Positions 50,004 to 64,000 of a DNA stretch of 64,000 nt are shown here, one piece after another. Within the stretch, counting starts at the first letter, position 1, and each line of letters opens with the position of its first letter. Source of the DNA: CBDBCU01 sp965242615 (GTDB taxonomy: Bacteria; Chloroflexota; Dehalococcoidia; Lucifugimonadales; UBA3495); assembly GCA_965242615.1 (NCBI GenBank), contig CBDESR010000004.1:248001-312000 (forward strand), in the 5' to 3' direction. The translations under genes were made by a program, and so were the position numbers. The notes beneath the pieces are model-generated. The model was not told the DNA's origin and ran no database searches. It saw only the letters and a program-made list of their open reading frames with translations.

Positions 50004-51086
50004 CTACCCGTCGTTGTCGTAGGAACGAGCTACTGCCTGAAGCCGGTCAGCCAAGCCGTACAGGTCATCAATGCTATCAATCGGTATCCGCTCATTTTCG
50101 CGCTGATCGTTGCGGATTTCCACAGACTTCCGGTCGGGATTGTTAAAGCGGAAATTGCAAATGCGCTTCCGGATGTTGTCATCCAAAAGCACGGAACAAT
50201 GGCCCTTGAAATCCCGAATGACTACCCGACTGGGAAGGACGACCTCGCGCAAGATGGCTTTCACCACATGGAAAGCCTCGCGTTCTTCCACGGTAGTGAT
50301 GATACCCTTCTCAGGCGTGTCAGAGGTTTGAGACGGATCGGTTTTGGAAGCGGTCGAGCTGTCAGGCTGACCTTCTTGGGATATGGCTGACCGTAGCAGG
50401 GAGTTGGCCCTGCCAGTGATGAACTGGGTAAAAGCATCTCTAATGATCGGCCTGAAACGGTCAATCACAGCTTGGGTCTGCCGCCCTGAGTAGATACGGG
50501 TAAGGATGAGTTTCACAAAATCTTCATCAGGCTCCCGTAACTGTTGCCCCATTACCTGCTGGATCTCCCGAGTATATTTCAACTCCCCAGCGGCGGCTAG
50601 GGTAGCTTCCGAGTCGAAGCCTTAGTTGGTAAACCGTTGCAGTTCAGTCATGATAGCAACGTCCAAGTTGGTAAGGTCAAACTCAAGGAAAGGTTTGGTG
50701 TCCATCATGTTGGGACGATCCAGGTCGGCGTAAAAACGGTAGACAATGCCGTTAGTCAAGACGCCGATGTGCGCGGATGTCGTACTGAAATACCGCACCA
50801 ACTGGTTAAGGTGGGAGTTGTCCAGAGCGGCGGACGCGATTTTGCACTCGAAAAGGATGATGGGCTCACCATTGAGCAGGATAGCGTAGTCAACCTTTTC
50901 ACCGCTCTTGTTGCCCACGTCGGCGGCGAATTCAGGAAGTACCTGAGACGGGTTAGACACGTCGTAGCCCAATGCCGAAATGAAGGGCATTATTAAGGCG
51001 TGCTTGGTCGCCTCTTCCGTTCCCAGTTGCGGGAGCAATTCAGGGATGCGGCGGGCTATATCCTGAACGGCATCTTCCAGTGCCAT
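50004..51086 (-). pseudogene. Type I restriction subunit-like protein (HsdR N-terminal type) split by an in-frame TAA
   Basis: Two open stretches in the same frame, 51086-50622 and on to 50004, are separated only by a TAA (50622-50624). Together they make a 360-residue protein. Residues 1-150 hold an HsdR N-terminal-like nuclease domain: KVDYAILLNGEPIILFECK gives the D-xn-ExK motif. The end of part one (ELQRFTN) continues after the stop as GFDSEATLAAAGELKYTREI, which is how full-length relatives read. The C-terminal part (GRQTQAVIDRFRPIIRDAF, later CSVLLDDNIRKRI) is helical then beta. One base change would explain the stop. A split still-active pair is possible but no good ribosome site precedes part two. 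Confidence 0.75.
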
Positions 51087-51197
51087 TTGTTGCCCCCTTC
51101 AGATTGGATGACGAAATTGTAGTTAATCAGGTTGATATTGTCAAGTCTTCATCTGCGATGAATTTTCGGTTGGAATCCATTCGGTAATAGGTTGCTG

Positions 51198-51206
51198 TGT
51201 TACAAT
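51198..51206 (+). promoter_or_regulatory. Extended -10 promoter, predicted leaderless start
   Basis: TGT-TACAAT (hexamer 51201-51206). Transcription would begin about seven bases later, which is the A of the methyltransferase ATG at 51213. Confidence 0.5.
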
Positions 51207-51212
51207 CTAGGG

Positions 51213-52124
51213 ATGACCGAGTTTGACCGACTAATCCGGGGCAACACCCTTTCCGAGTTGGCTTTGCTGGACTCGGAAATTGTCCAGGTCGGCGTTACTT
51301 CTCCGCCGTATAACAAGCAGGAGAAGCACAAGGGCTGGCTGGTCAAGAATGTGGTGTATGACGAATACACCGACGCGGTGCCGGAGGCGGAGTACCGGCG
51401 CGACCAAGTAGAGGTGCTGAACCAGATTTATCGGGTAACCGTGCCGGGCGGTTCCTTTTTCTACAACCATAAAACCCGTTGGGAACGGGGCGAAATGTAC
51501 CATCCGATGGATTGGCTGCGGCAAACTGAGTGGACGGTGCGGCAGGAAATCATCTGGGATCGGGTAATCGCCGCCAACATCCGGGGCTGGCGGTTCTGGC
51601 AAGTGGACGAGCGCATCTATTGGCTTTACAAGCCGGTCAATGGTCGGCGGGTGGGCCAGGAACTGGCTTCCGGAGATGCCAAGTTGACCTCGATTTGGCG
51701 GGGCGTACCGGAAAGCCGGAACGGTCATCCGGCGCCTTTTCCCTTGTGGCTGCCGGCCCGGGCCATTATCGCGATGCTGGGGACTGGCGAACCGGGAGTT
51801 GTGCTGGATCCTTATGTGGGCAGCGGCACTACTGCCGTGGCGGCCAAGTTGTTGGGGCATCACTACTTGGGCATCGACCGGAGTCAGCAATACTTGGAAT
51901 ATGCCCGGCAACGGTTGGACAACGCCCAAGCTGAACTGCCGCAACTGCAAAAGGAACTGGAACTGCACCGGGTAGGAACTACTTTCAAGGAGCGCAAGGA
52001 ACGGGGTATGCCGGTGGGCCGGCACCGCAAAGGCAAAGATGCAGCGGAAACGCCGCCGCCGCTATTTGCCGATTCCGTTCCGGCGGTCGATATTTCCGGC
52101 GGCGGCCCGACAGACTTGCCTTAA
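51213..52124 (+). CDS. Site-specific DNA methyltransferase, beta class
   Basis: A 303-residue methylase. Motif IV is TSPPYNKQ near the N-terminus (residues 29-33) and motif I is DPYVGSGTTAVAA near residue 200, the beta order. SPPY is most common in N4-cytosine enzymes but also occurs in some N6-adenine ones. The C-terminal 70 residues are charged and look disordered. The ATG at 51213 has no ribosome site and lies seven bases after a -10 box. It faces away from the broken restriction-like gene, with which it may once have formed a system. Confidence 0.9.
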   Translation: MTEFDRLIRGNTLSELALLDSEIVQVGVTSPPYNKQEKHKGWLVKNVVYDEYTDAVPEAEYRRDQVEVLNQIYRVTVPGGSFFYNHKTRWERGEMYHPMDWLRQTEWTVRQEIIWDRVIAANIRGWRFWQVDERIYWLYKPVNGRRVGQELASGDAKLTSIWRGVPESRNGHPAPFPLWLPARAIIAMLGTGEPGVVLDPYVGSGTTAVAAKLLGHHYLGIDRSQQYLEYARQRLDNAQAELPQLQKELELHRVGTTFKERKERGMPVGRHRKGKDAAETPPPLFADSVPAVDISGGGPTDLP

Positions 52125-52212
52125 TCACCGGCCGGGACATTCCCTGGCGCGTCGGTTATTTCGGCTTCTACTTAATTCTGCCGCATTGTTTCCAAAATCG
52201 GCTTTTTCGGTA

Positions 52213-52240
52213 TTGACAAATTGGATGACACTAATATAAT
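52213..52240 (+). promoter_or_regulatory. Promoter of rpoBC
   Basis: TTGACA (52213-52218), 16 bases, TATAAT (52235-52240): both hexamers perfect. The leader is about 160 bases, with a GGAG ribosome site before the ATG. No ribosomal protein genes precede rpoB, unlike the usual rplKAJL-rpoBC order. Confidence 0.8.
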
Positions 52241-52407
52241 GGTAGGTTACTGAATTATGCTTTACGCATATTTTTGCCTACTTCCCAAAGCGGTTTTCCG
52301 ACCTTGACCCCTTTTTGCCAAAAATTAAGGCGGGCAACTTCCATTCATCCGCGCATTCGCCCCATCCGCCGGCGTCCCGACCGGCATCCGAATAAGGAGA
52401 TTGGAGC

Positions 52408-55400
52408 ATGACGATTACTCCCGTCCCTAACCGGCAGCTTACCCCGCGCATTAACGGAAACGGCGGCAACGGCCATGGCAATGGTTCGGCGCCAGCCCCG
52501 GTCAAGTCCTATGCCCGGATTCCCCAAGTGCTGGAGGTACCCAATCTCATTCTGGGCCAGACGGAGTCCTACGAGTGGTTCCGGGGCGAAGGGCTGCGGG
52601 AGGTTTTCGCGGAAGTTTCGCCGATTACCGACTACACCGGCAAGAAGTACGAACTGCACTTCCGGGAGCATCACTTCAGCGCTCCGAAGCAGGATCCTCT
52701 GGAGTGCAAGGCGCGGGAAGTGACCTATTCGGAGCCGTTGACGGTCAAGACCCAGCTGGTGATGAAGGAAACCGGGGAGGTCAAGGAGCAGGACATCTTT
52801 ATGGGGGACATCCCCAAGATGACCGAGAACGGCACCTTTATCATCAACGGGGCCGAGCGGGTAGTGGTCAGCCAGTTGGTGCGTTCCCCGGGGGTCTATT
52901 TCAAGCATGACCGCACGACGCAGAAAGACGAGCGGGCGGCGCAGGTTATTCCGGCCCGGGGCGCATGGCTGGAGTTTGACACCAGCGCGCGGGATGTGCT
53001 GTCGGTCAAAGTGGATCGGAAGCGCAAGGTTTCGGTTACTTCTTTCCTGCGGGCTTTGGGCTACGCCAGCGACGAGGAAATCGTGGCCCTTTTTGAGGGG
53101 GTTACGCCGGAATCGGATACTGATGGCCGGCACCAGTATATTCGCAGCACCCTGGAGCGGGACCCGGTGGTGGAGGAACGGGAGCTGTCTTACTTTAAGA
53201 ATGATGATTTGCGGAACACTTGGGACTGCATTGTCCGGTGGCGCAATCCCGACGGGGATGCGGAAGCCGTAGCGGCGGCTACCGACGAATATAACGAGGC
53301 GGCAGTGCGGCGTATCGCGGCCGCGCAGATTGACTTTTACCGCAAGATGCGGCCGGGGGAACCGCCGAGCCTGGAGAACGCGCAGAACCTGCTGAACGGT
53401 TCTTTCTTTGACCGCCGCCGCTACGACTTGGGCGAAGTGGGCCGCTACAAGTTCAATATGCGGCTGCGGCGGCGGGAACGGGCCGGCTTGCGTATCCTGA
53501 CGCCGGACGACATCGTAAATGTCCTCCGCACGATGCTGCTGGTGAACCGAGGGGAGGGACGGCAGGATAACCTGGACTTGCTGGCGCGGCAGGGTCTGCT
53601 GCAAGAGCGGGCGCAGGGTATGCCGGACAACATCGACCATTTGGGCAACCGCCGGGTGCGCTCGGTGGGGGAACTGGTGCAGAACCAGGTTCGCATCGGG
53701 CTGCTGCGGATGGAGCGGATGGTCAAGGAAAAGATGACGCTGGTGGAGCAGGAAGTGGCCGCCCCGCAGGGCTTGGTCAACATCCGGCCGGTAGTGGCGG
53801 CAGTGCGGGAGTTCTTTGGCGGCTCCCAGTTGTCGCAGTTTATGGACCAGACCAACCCGTTGGCGGAGTTGACGCACAAGCGGCGGCTGTCGGCTTTGGG
53901 GCCGGGCGGCTTGTCCCGGGAACGGGCCGGCTTTGATGTGCGGGATGTGCATTTTTCCCACTACGGGCGCATCTGCCCCATTGAAACGCCGGAAGGGCCG
54001 AACATCGGGCTGCTCAGTTCCCTGTCCTCTTACGCCAACACCAACCGGTACGGGTTTATCGAGTCGCCGTATCGCAAGGTGCGGAAAACCATTGCGAACA
54101 CGGCTCCGGATTTGGAAGGGCGGCGGGTTACCGAAGCGGTGCTGGATGAAAGCGGCAAAACCCTGGTGGGCCAAGGGCAAATCATCCGCCGCAACCGGGT
54201 ACGGGCGATCCAGTCCCTGCCGGCCGGCACCCTCCTGTCGGTAAAGCCCTATGTCCCGACGGATCCGGGGGATGTGGTTTATATGCCGGCCAACGAGGAG
54301 GAAAATCACCGCGTTGCCCAAGCCAATTCCAAGCTGGATGAGTTGGGGCAGTTTGTGGACGACCGGGTGGAAGTGCGGCGCGGTGAGGATTACAGCCAGG
54401 AGTCCCCGGACTTGGTGGACTATATGGATGTGTCGCCGATGCAGATTATGAGCATATCGGCGGCCTTAATTCCTTTCCTGGAGCATGATGACGCCAACCG
54501 GGCTTTGATGGGGTCGAATATGCAGCGGCAAGCGGTGCCGCTGCTGCGGCCGCAAGTGCCAGTGGTGGGCACCGGTATTGAGGACCAAGTAGCCCGGGAC
54601 AGCGGGCAGGTAGTGCTGGCGCAGTCCGACGGCATCGTAACCGCCGTTTCCGGACGGGAAATTGTCATTACCGACGCCGCCGGGGAACAGCACGACCATA
54701 ACTTGGTCAAGTTTTCCCGCACCAATCAAGGCACCTGCTTTGACCAGCGGCCGGTGGTGCATAAGGGTGACCGGGTACATCAGGGCGATACCTTGGCCGA
54801 CAGTTCCTCGACGGATGGGGGCAAGCTGGCTTTGGGGCAGAATGTGCTGGTGGCCTTTATGTCCTGGGAAGGCTACAACTACGAGGATGCCATCATCCTC
54901 AGCGAGCGACTGGTCAAGGACGACCGGTTCACTTCGGTGCATATCGAGAAGCACGAAATGGAATCCCGGGAGACCAAGCTGGGGCCGGAGGAAATCACCC
55001 GGGATATTCCCAATGTGGGCGAAGCCAGCCTGCGGGATTTGGACGAGCGGGGCATTATCCGCATCGGCGCGGATGTGGGCCCGGGGGACATTCTGGTCGG
55101 CAAGGTTACGCCCAAGGGGGAGACCGAGCTGACTGCCGAGGAGAAACTGCTGCGGGCCATTTTTGGGGAAAAGTCGCGGGATGTGAAGGATACTTCCCTG
55201 CGGGTACCGCACGGGGAGCGCGGCAAGGTCATCGATGTGAAAATCCTGAGCCGGGAGAACAAAGATGACCTGTCGCCCGGGGTCAGCGAGGCGGTGCGGG
55301 TCTGGATTGCCCAAACCCGCAAGATTTCGGTGGGGGACAAAATGGCCGGCCGTCACGGCAACAAGGGCGTGGTGTCCCGCATCCTGGCCGAGGAGGATAT

Positions 55401-56486
55401 GCCTTACTTGGCGGACGGCACTCCGGTGGATATGATTCTCAATCCCATTGGCGTTCCGTCCCGGATGAACTTGGGGCAGGTCCTGGAGACGCATCTGGGC
55501 TGGGCGGCCCGGGGTCTGAACTTCCGGGCGGTGACGCCGGTGTTTGACGGGGCCAAGGATGTTGCCATTGAGGACGCTTTGGCCCGTATCTGGTTTGCTG
55601 AACCGGGGCAAGCTGATGCTATTGATGCCGGCCCGACGGAAGGGTCGCCCCAGATTGATTACTCCAAGACTGTGGAGTGGCTTGAGGATCAGTGCCACGA
55701 ACTGGAGCAACACTGGTGGATGCGGGAAAGGGCTGAGGTGCAAAGTCGTGAACTCCAGGATCAGATTTCCTGGATGGACGACTTTGTTTCTAAAGTCCGG
55801 GAACTGATTTCTTGGCTCCGTATGCTTGCGGAGAATCCGGGCGCGGCAACAGTTCATAACGTAGAGATCAAAGAGCGCATCGCCAGCCACGTCGGCCTTG
55901 CTCTTTGGCTCAAAAGCGTCGGCATTAAGCCCTACGGTCTCACCTTTGAGGAGATGTACGCCAAAGGTCTGGAAATTCAACGGGAGCGCGGCATTCCGTC
56001 CCCGTTGGATGGCAAATTCCAGCTTTTCGACGGGCGCAGCGGTGAACCCTTCGACCAGCGGGTGACCGTGGGCAGCATCTATATGCTGAAGCTCATCCAC
56101 TTGGTGGAGGACAAGATTCACGCCCGTTCCACCGGCCCCTACTCGATGATTACCCAGCAGCCGTTGGGCGGCAAGGCGCAGTTCGGCGGGCAGCGGTTCG
56201 GCGAAATGGAAGTCTGGGCTTTGGAAGCCTACAGCGCCGCTTACAACTTGCAAGAGGTGCTGACGGTCAAGGCGGACGATATGACCGGCCGGGTCAAGAC
56301 CTACGAGTCCATCGTCAAGGGCGAACCCATCAGCGGGGCCGGGGTGCCGGAGTCTTTCAATGTGCTGCTGAAGGAACTCCAGAGCCTGGGCTTGGCGATG
56401 GAGCTGCTGAACGAGGATGACCGGGCGGCGCTGGCCGGCGGGATGGGGGACGACTCCGAACTTTACCAAACTTTGGAGGCGATTTA

Positions 56487-56487
<1 letters not shown>
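52408..56487 (+). CDS. rpoB: DNA-directed RNA polymerase beta subunit, with a large insertion
   Basis: A 1359-residue beta subunit. Landmarks: SYEWFRGEGLREVF near the N-terminus, SQLSQFMDQTNPLAELTHKRRLSALGPGGLS (in the rifampicin pocket), ICPIETPEGPNIGL, GDKMAGRHGNKGVVS and the C-terminal clamp. Between VFDGA and LFDGRSGEPF (55555-56022) there are 156 residues where E. coli has about 21. The extra segment is helical, Trp-rich and Glu-rich and of different base composition. It lies after the SI2 position of E. coli beta. The gene overlaps rpoC by one base (TAATG). Confidence 0.97.
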
Positions 56488-61862
<5,375 letters not shown>

Positions 61863-61873
61863 CCAGGGCAAAG

Positions 61874-61904
61874 ACGCCGGGGTTAATCCTAACCCCGGCG
61901 TTTT
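61874..61904 (+). terminator. Rho-independent terminator of rpoBC
   Basis: ACGCCGGGGTTA (61874-61885) pairs perfectly with TAACCCCGGCGT (61890-61901), then TTT. Confidence 0.8.
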
Positions 61905-61939
61905 ACTGTAACTTCGGAAAGGGCGACGGAGGCGCGGCT

Positions 61940-62920
61940 ATGGTGGCAATCGGAGCGGCAACGACCAGTTTGGCGGTGGACTTGGCGCCGCAGCATCCCC
62001 GCCGCTTGGAATTGTCCAACCCGGTTATGATTGCCTCCGGCACCTTTGGCTATGACGGCTACGGGCGCGGGCTGACCCCGGAACTGGATTTGAGTTGCTT
62101 GGGAGCGGTTATCCCCAAGACTGTTACCCGTTGGCCCCGGGAAGGCAATCCGGAACCCCGCTGGTATCCCGAATCCTATCGGGTAGCCCGGGAGCAAGGG
62201 GAGCCGGTTATGCTGAACGCTATCGGCTTGACCAACCCGGGCATTGAAGCGGCTTTGTCCGACTTGGCCCCCCAATGGGCGCAGGGGGATGCTACCGTGC
62301 TGTTGAGTATGTCCGCCGACAGCGTGGCGCAGTTCGGGGAAATGGCACGGATGACCCGGGGAGTAGCCGGTTTTGCCGGCATTGAGCTGAACCTCAGCTG
62401 CCCCAATGTGGAGCAGGGAGAATTGTTCAGCCACAGTGCGGCCGGCACGGCGCAGGCGGTGGCGGCGGTTAAGCAGTACGCCGAAGTGCCGGTACTGGTC
62501 AAATTGGCGCCCAATGTGCCGGACATTGCTCCCATCGCCCAAGCGGCGGTGGCCGCCGGGGCCGACGCTCTGACCATCTGCAACACCATCCTGGCAATGA
62601 CTATTGATGTGGACAGCGGGCGGCCGGCGCTGGGCAACATAACTGGCGGCTTGTCCGGGCCGGGATTGCATCCGGTAGCGGTGGCATTGGTCTATCGCGC
62701 CGCCCAAGGGGTGGCTGTGCCGATAATCGGGGTGGGCGGCATTTTCACCGGCAAGGATGCGTTGGAGTTCATCCGGGCCGGGGCAACGGCGGTGCAAGTG
62801 GGCAGCGCCAACTTGGCCGATTTGCGGTCACCGTGGCGGATACTGGAGGAAATGCAAGTTTGGCTGGGCGAGCGGGAGATAGCGGATGTGCGGGAGTTAG
62901 TGGGGGCGGTTCGGGTGTAA
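61940..62920 (+). CDS. pyrD: Dihydroorotate dehydrogenase, class 1B-type
   Basis: A 326-residue FMN enzyme of pyrimidine synthesis. Marks: NPVMIASGTFGYDGYGRG, NAIGLTNPGI, LNLSCPNVEQG with the catalytic Cys of class 1 enzymes, VKLAPNVPD, and the FMN phosphate loop GVGGIFTGKDALEFIRAGA. Class 1B enzymes work with an electron-transfer subunit PyrK; none lies nearby. The first 18 residues before the barrel are variable. It has its own terminator and follows rpoC's terminator by 36 bases; no strong promoter was identified in that gap. Confidence 0.93.
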   Translation: MVAIGAATTSLAVDLAPQHPRRLELSNPVMIASGTFGYDGYGRGLTPELDLSCLGAVIPKTVTRWPREGNPEPRWYPESYRVAREQGEPVMLNAIGLTNPGIEAALSDLAPQWAQGDATVLLSMSADSVAQFGEMARMTRGVAGFAGIELNLSCPNVEQGELFSHSAAGTAQAVAAVKQYAEVPVLVKLAPNVPDIAPIAQAAVAAGADALTICNTILAMTIDVDSGRPALGNITGGLSGPGLHPVAVALVYRAAQGVAVPIIGVGGIFTGKDALEFIRAGATAVQVGSANLADLRSPWRILEEMQVWLGEREIADVRELVGAVRV

Positions 62921-62951
62921 AGTCAAGGGGAATTGACCGGCATATAGAATA

Positions 62952-62985
62952 CCGGGGACGGTTGCCAACCGTCCCCGGGATTTTT
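62952..62985 (+). terminator. Rho-independent terminator of pyrD
   Basis: CCGGGGACGGTT (62952-62963) pairs perfectly with AACCGTCCCCGG (62967-62978), then GATTTTTGT. A textbook example. Confidence 0.85.
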
Positions 62986-63002
62986 GTCGATTACGGCCCG
63001 GT

Positions 63003-64000
63003 CTAGGCGGCGATTTCGGCGGCCGCAACTTTGCTGATGTGCAGTCCGTCCGGGCCGGCGTCCACCAGCAGGCGGTCGTCGGTCTGAAAGTCGCCGGAAA
63101 GGATACCCTTGGACAAGGGGTTTTCCAAATGCCGCTGGATGGCCCGGCGCAGGGGGCGCGCGCCATATACCGGGTCAAATCCTTCAGCGGCCAGCCACGC
63201 GGCGGCGGCTGGGGTCAGCTCAAAGGTAATGGCTTGCTCCTCCAGCCGCTGGGCTACATCCTGCGCCATCAACTGCACCACCTGGACAATCTGCTCCCGG
63301 GTCAGGGGGCGGAAAATGATGGTTTCGTCGATGCGGTTCAGGAACTCCGGGCGGAAAGCCTGTTTGAGGGCGGCGTTGACCGACTGCTCCAGCCGGCTGT
63401 TGGCGGCGGCGGTCTCCGGGCTGTCGGTGTGAAAGCCAACGCCGGGGCGGTTCAGGTTGCCGGTGCCGAGGTTGCTGGTCATTATGATGACGGTGTTGCG
63501 GAAGTCCACGGTGCGGCCGTGGCCGTCAGTCAAGCGGCCATCCTCGAGTATCTGGAGCAGGATGTTGAACACATCCGGGTGGGCTTTCTCGATTTCGTCG
63601 AACAGGATGACCCGGTAGGGGCGGCGGCGTACCGCTTCGGTCAACTGCCCGCCCTCATCATAGCCGACATAGCCCGGCGGCGCGCCAATCAGGCGGGAGA
63701 CGGCGTGCTTTTCCATAAACTCGGACATATCCAGCCGCACCATATTGGTCTCGTCGTCAAAGAGGAACTCGGTCAGGGCTTTAGAGAGTTCCGTTTTGCC
63801 GACGCCGGTAGGCCCGAGGAAAATAAAGCTGCTGATGGGCCGGCGGGGGTTGCTGAGGCCAGAGCGGGCGCGGCGGATGGCTTCGGAAACGGCAGTAACG
63901 GCTTCCTCCTGCCCGATCAGGCGCTGGTGGAGGACTTGCTCCATATTGACCAGCCGCTCGGCTTCCTTTTCCAGCAGGCGGCCGGCGGGGATGCCGGTCC
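63003..64000 (-). CDS. Clp ATPase, ClpC/ClpB type, C-terminal part (cut by window end)
   Basis: The frame is open to the window edge; the segment TGIPAGRLLEKEAERL just before MEQVLHQRLIGQEEAV shows that the real start is outside. What is present is the second AAA+ domain: Walker A GPTGVGKTELS, Walker B VILFDEIEKAHPDV, sensor 1 MTSNLGTG, the Arg-finger region FLNRIDETIIFRPL, and sensor 2 GARPLRRAIQRHLENPL. ClpC and ClpB are hard to separate without the N-terminal half; the short tail after sensor 2 and lack of visible ClpB-type ending favour ClpC. It unfolds proteins for ClpP or for refolding. Confidence 0.88.
   Translation of the reverse strand, partial: TGIPAGRLLEKEAERLVNMEQVLHQRLIGQEEAVTAVSEAIRRARSGLSNPRRPISSFIFLGPTGVGKTELSKALTEFLFDDETNMVRLDMSEFMEKHAVSRLIGAPPGYVGYDEGGQLTEAVRRRPYRVILFDEIEKAHPDVFNILLQILEDGRLTDGHGRTVDFRNTVIIMTSNLGTGNLNRPGVGFHTDSPETAAANSRLEQSVNAALKQAFRPEFLNRIDETIIFRPLTREQIVQVVQLMAQDVAQRLEEQAITFELTPAAAAWLAAEGFDPVYGARPLRRAIQRHLENPLSKGILSGDFQTDDRLLVDAGPDGLHISKVAAAEIAA

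Noticed and set aside
50622..50624. Recoding of the stop as an amino acid in the restriction-like gene
   Set aside because: The codon is TAA, not TGA or TAG, so neither Sec nor Pyl applies, and no structure follows it.
52039..52239. 66-codon frame after the SPPY methyltransferase
   Set aside because: It overlaps the end of that gene and the rpoB promoter and has no family resemblance.

Overview
The window looks like chromosomal DNA from a GC-rich bacterium, most likely a Chloroflexota of the SAR202/Dehalococcoidia type. This is an inference from gene content: two luciferase-like flavin monooxygenases, a large amidase, oligopeptide ABC transport genes, a CetZ-like tubulin, AsnRS alongside GatCA, and RNA polymerase subunits with very large insertions. 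No phage, insertion sequence, rRNA operon or CRISPR array was seen. Both edges cut genes: recF on the left and a ClpC/ClpB-type ATPase on the right.

Layout. 0-2.4 kb: the end of recF, an MscS channel and tRNA-Ile(GAT). 2.4-8.9 kb (minus strand): a glycan operon with a glycosyltransferase-like protein, GDP-mannose dehydratase, GDP-fucose synthase, SxtJ-type membrane protein, a 50-residue DUF5989 protein missed by simple ORF length cut-offs, a NodU-type carbamoyltransferase and an SGNH hydrolase. 9.2-12 kb: a circularly permuted ATP-grasp / transglutaminase / alpha-E cluster. 12.1-18.1 kb: a YdeI-like protein, an MFS exporter, a TPR protein, a MetE-like methyltransferase and a flavin monooxygenase. 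18-22 kb: a large adenine methylase, a HicB/HicA-like pair and a DCC-family protein.

22.1-23.1 kb holds the most striking gene: an OsmC-like protein whose peroxidatic position is an in-frame TGA, followed at the correct distance by a 7-bp hairpin with a G-first apical loop. It is best read as a selenoprotein. 23-33.4 kb: amidase, oligopeptide-binding lipoprotein, second flavin monooxygenase, a methyltransferase-HNH fusion, and the OppB/OppC permeases on the opposite strand. The binding protein and the permeases have matching TTGACA-17-TATATT promoters.

33.8-36 kb: a CetZ-like tubulin with a degenerate T7 loop, then a membrane-anchored protein. 36-41.9 kb: an overlapping P1 peptidase-DUF2520-panB operon, SbcD, a coiled-coil zinc-ribbon protein and RNase P RNA. 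41.9-50 kb: HpaI-type aldolase, PHP phosphoesterase, two MaoC-fold proteins, a metal ABC ATPase, an SDR, gatC-gatA, a DUF4258/YgiT toxin-antitoxin pair and asnS. 50-52 kb: a restriction-subunit-like gene broken by an in-frame TAA, then a methyltransferase that may be made from a leaderless mRNA. 52-62 kb: rpoB and rpoC, with about 135 and 361 inserted residues; the rpoC insertion is six tandem repeats in the trigger loop. pyrD and the ClpC fragment close the window.

Promoters often show an extended -10 (TGn-TAyAAT), with or without a TTGACA-like -35. Start codons given here were chosen from ribosome-binding sites, homology at the N-terminus and promoter positions, so several differ from the longest open frame.
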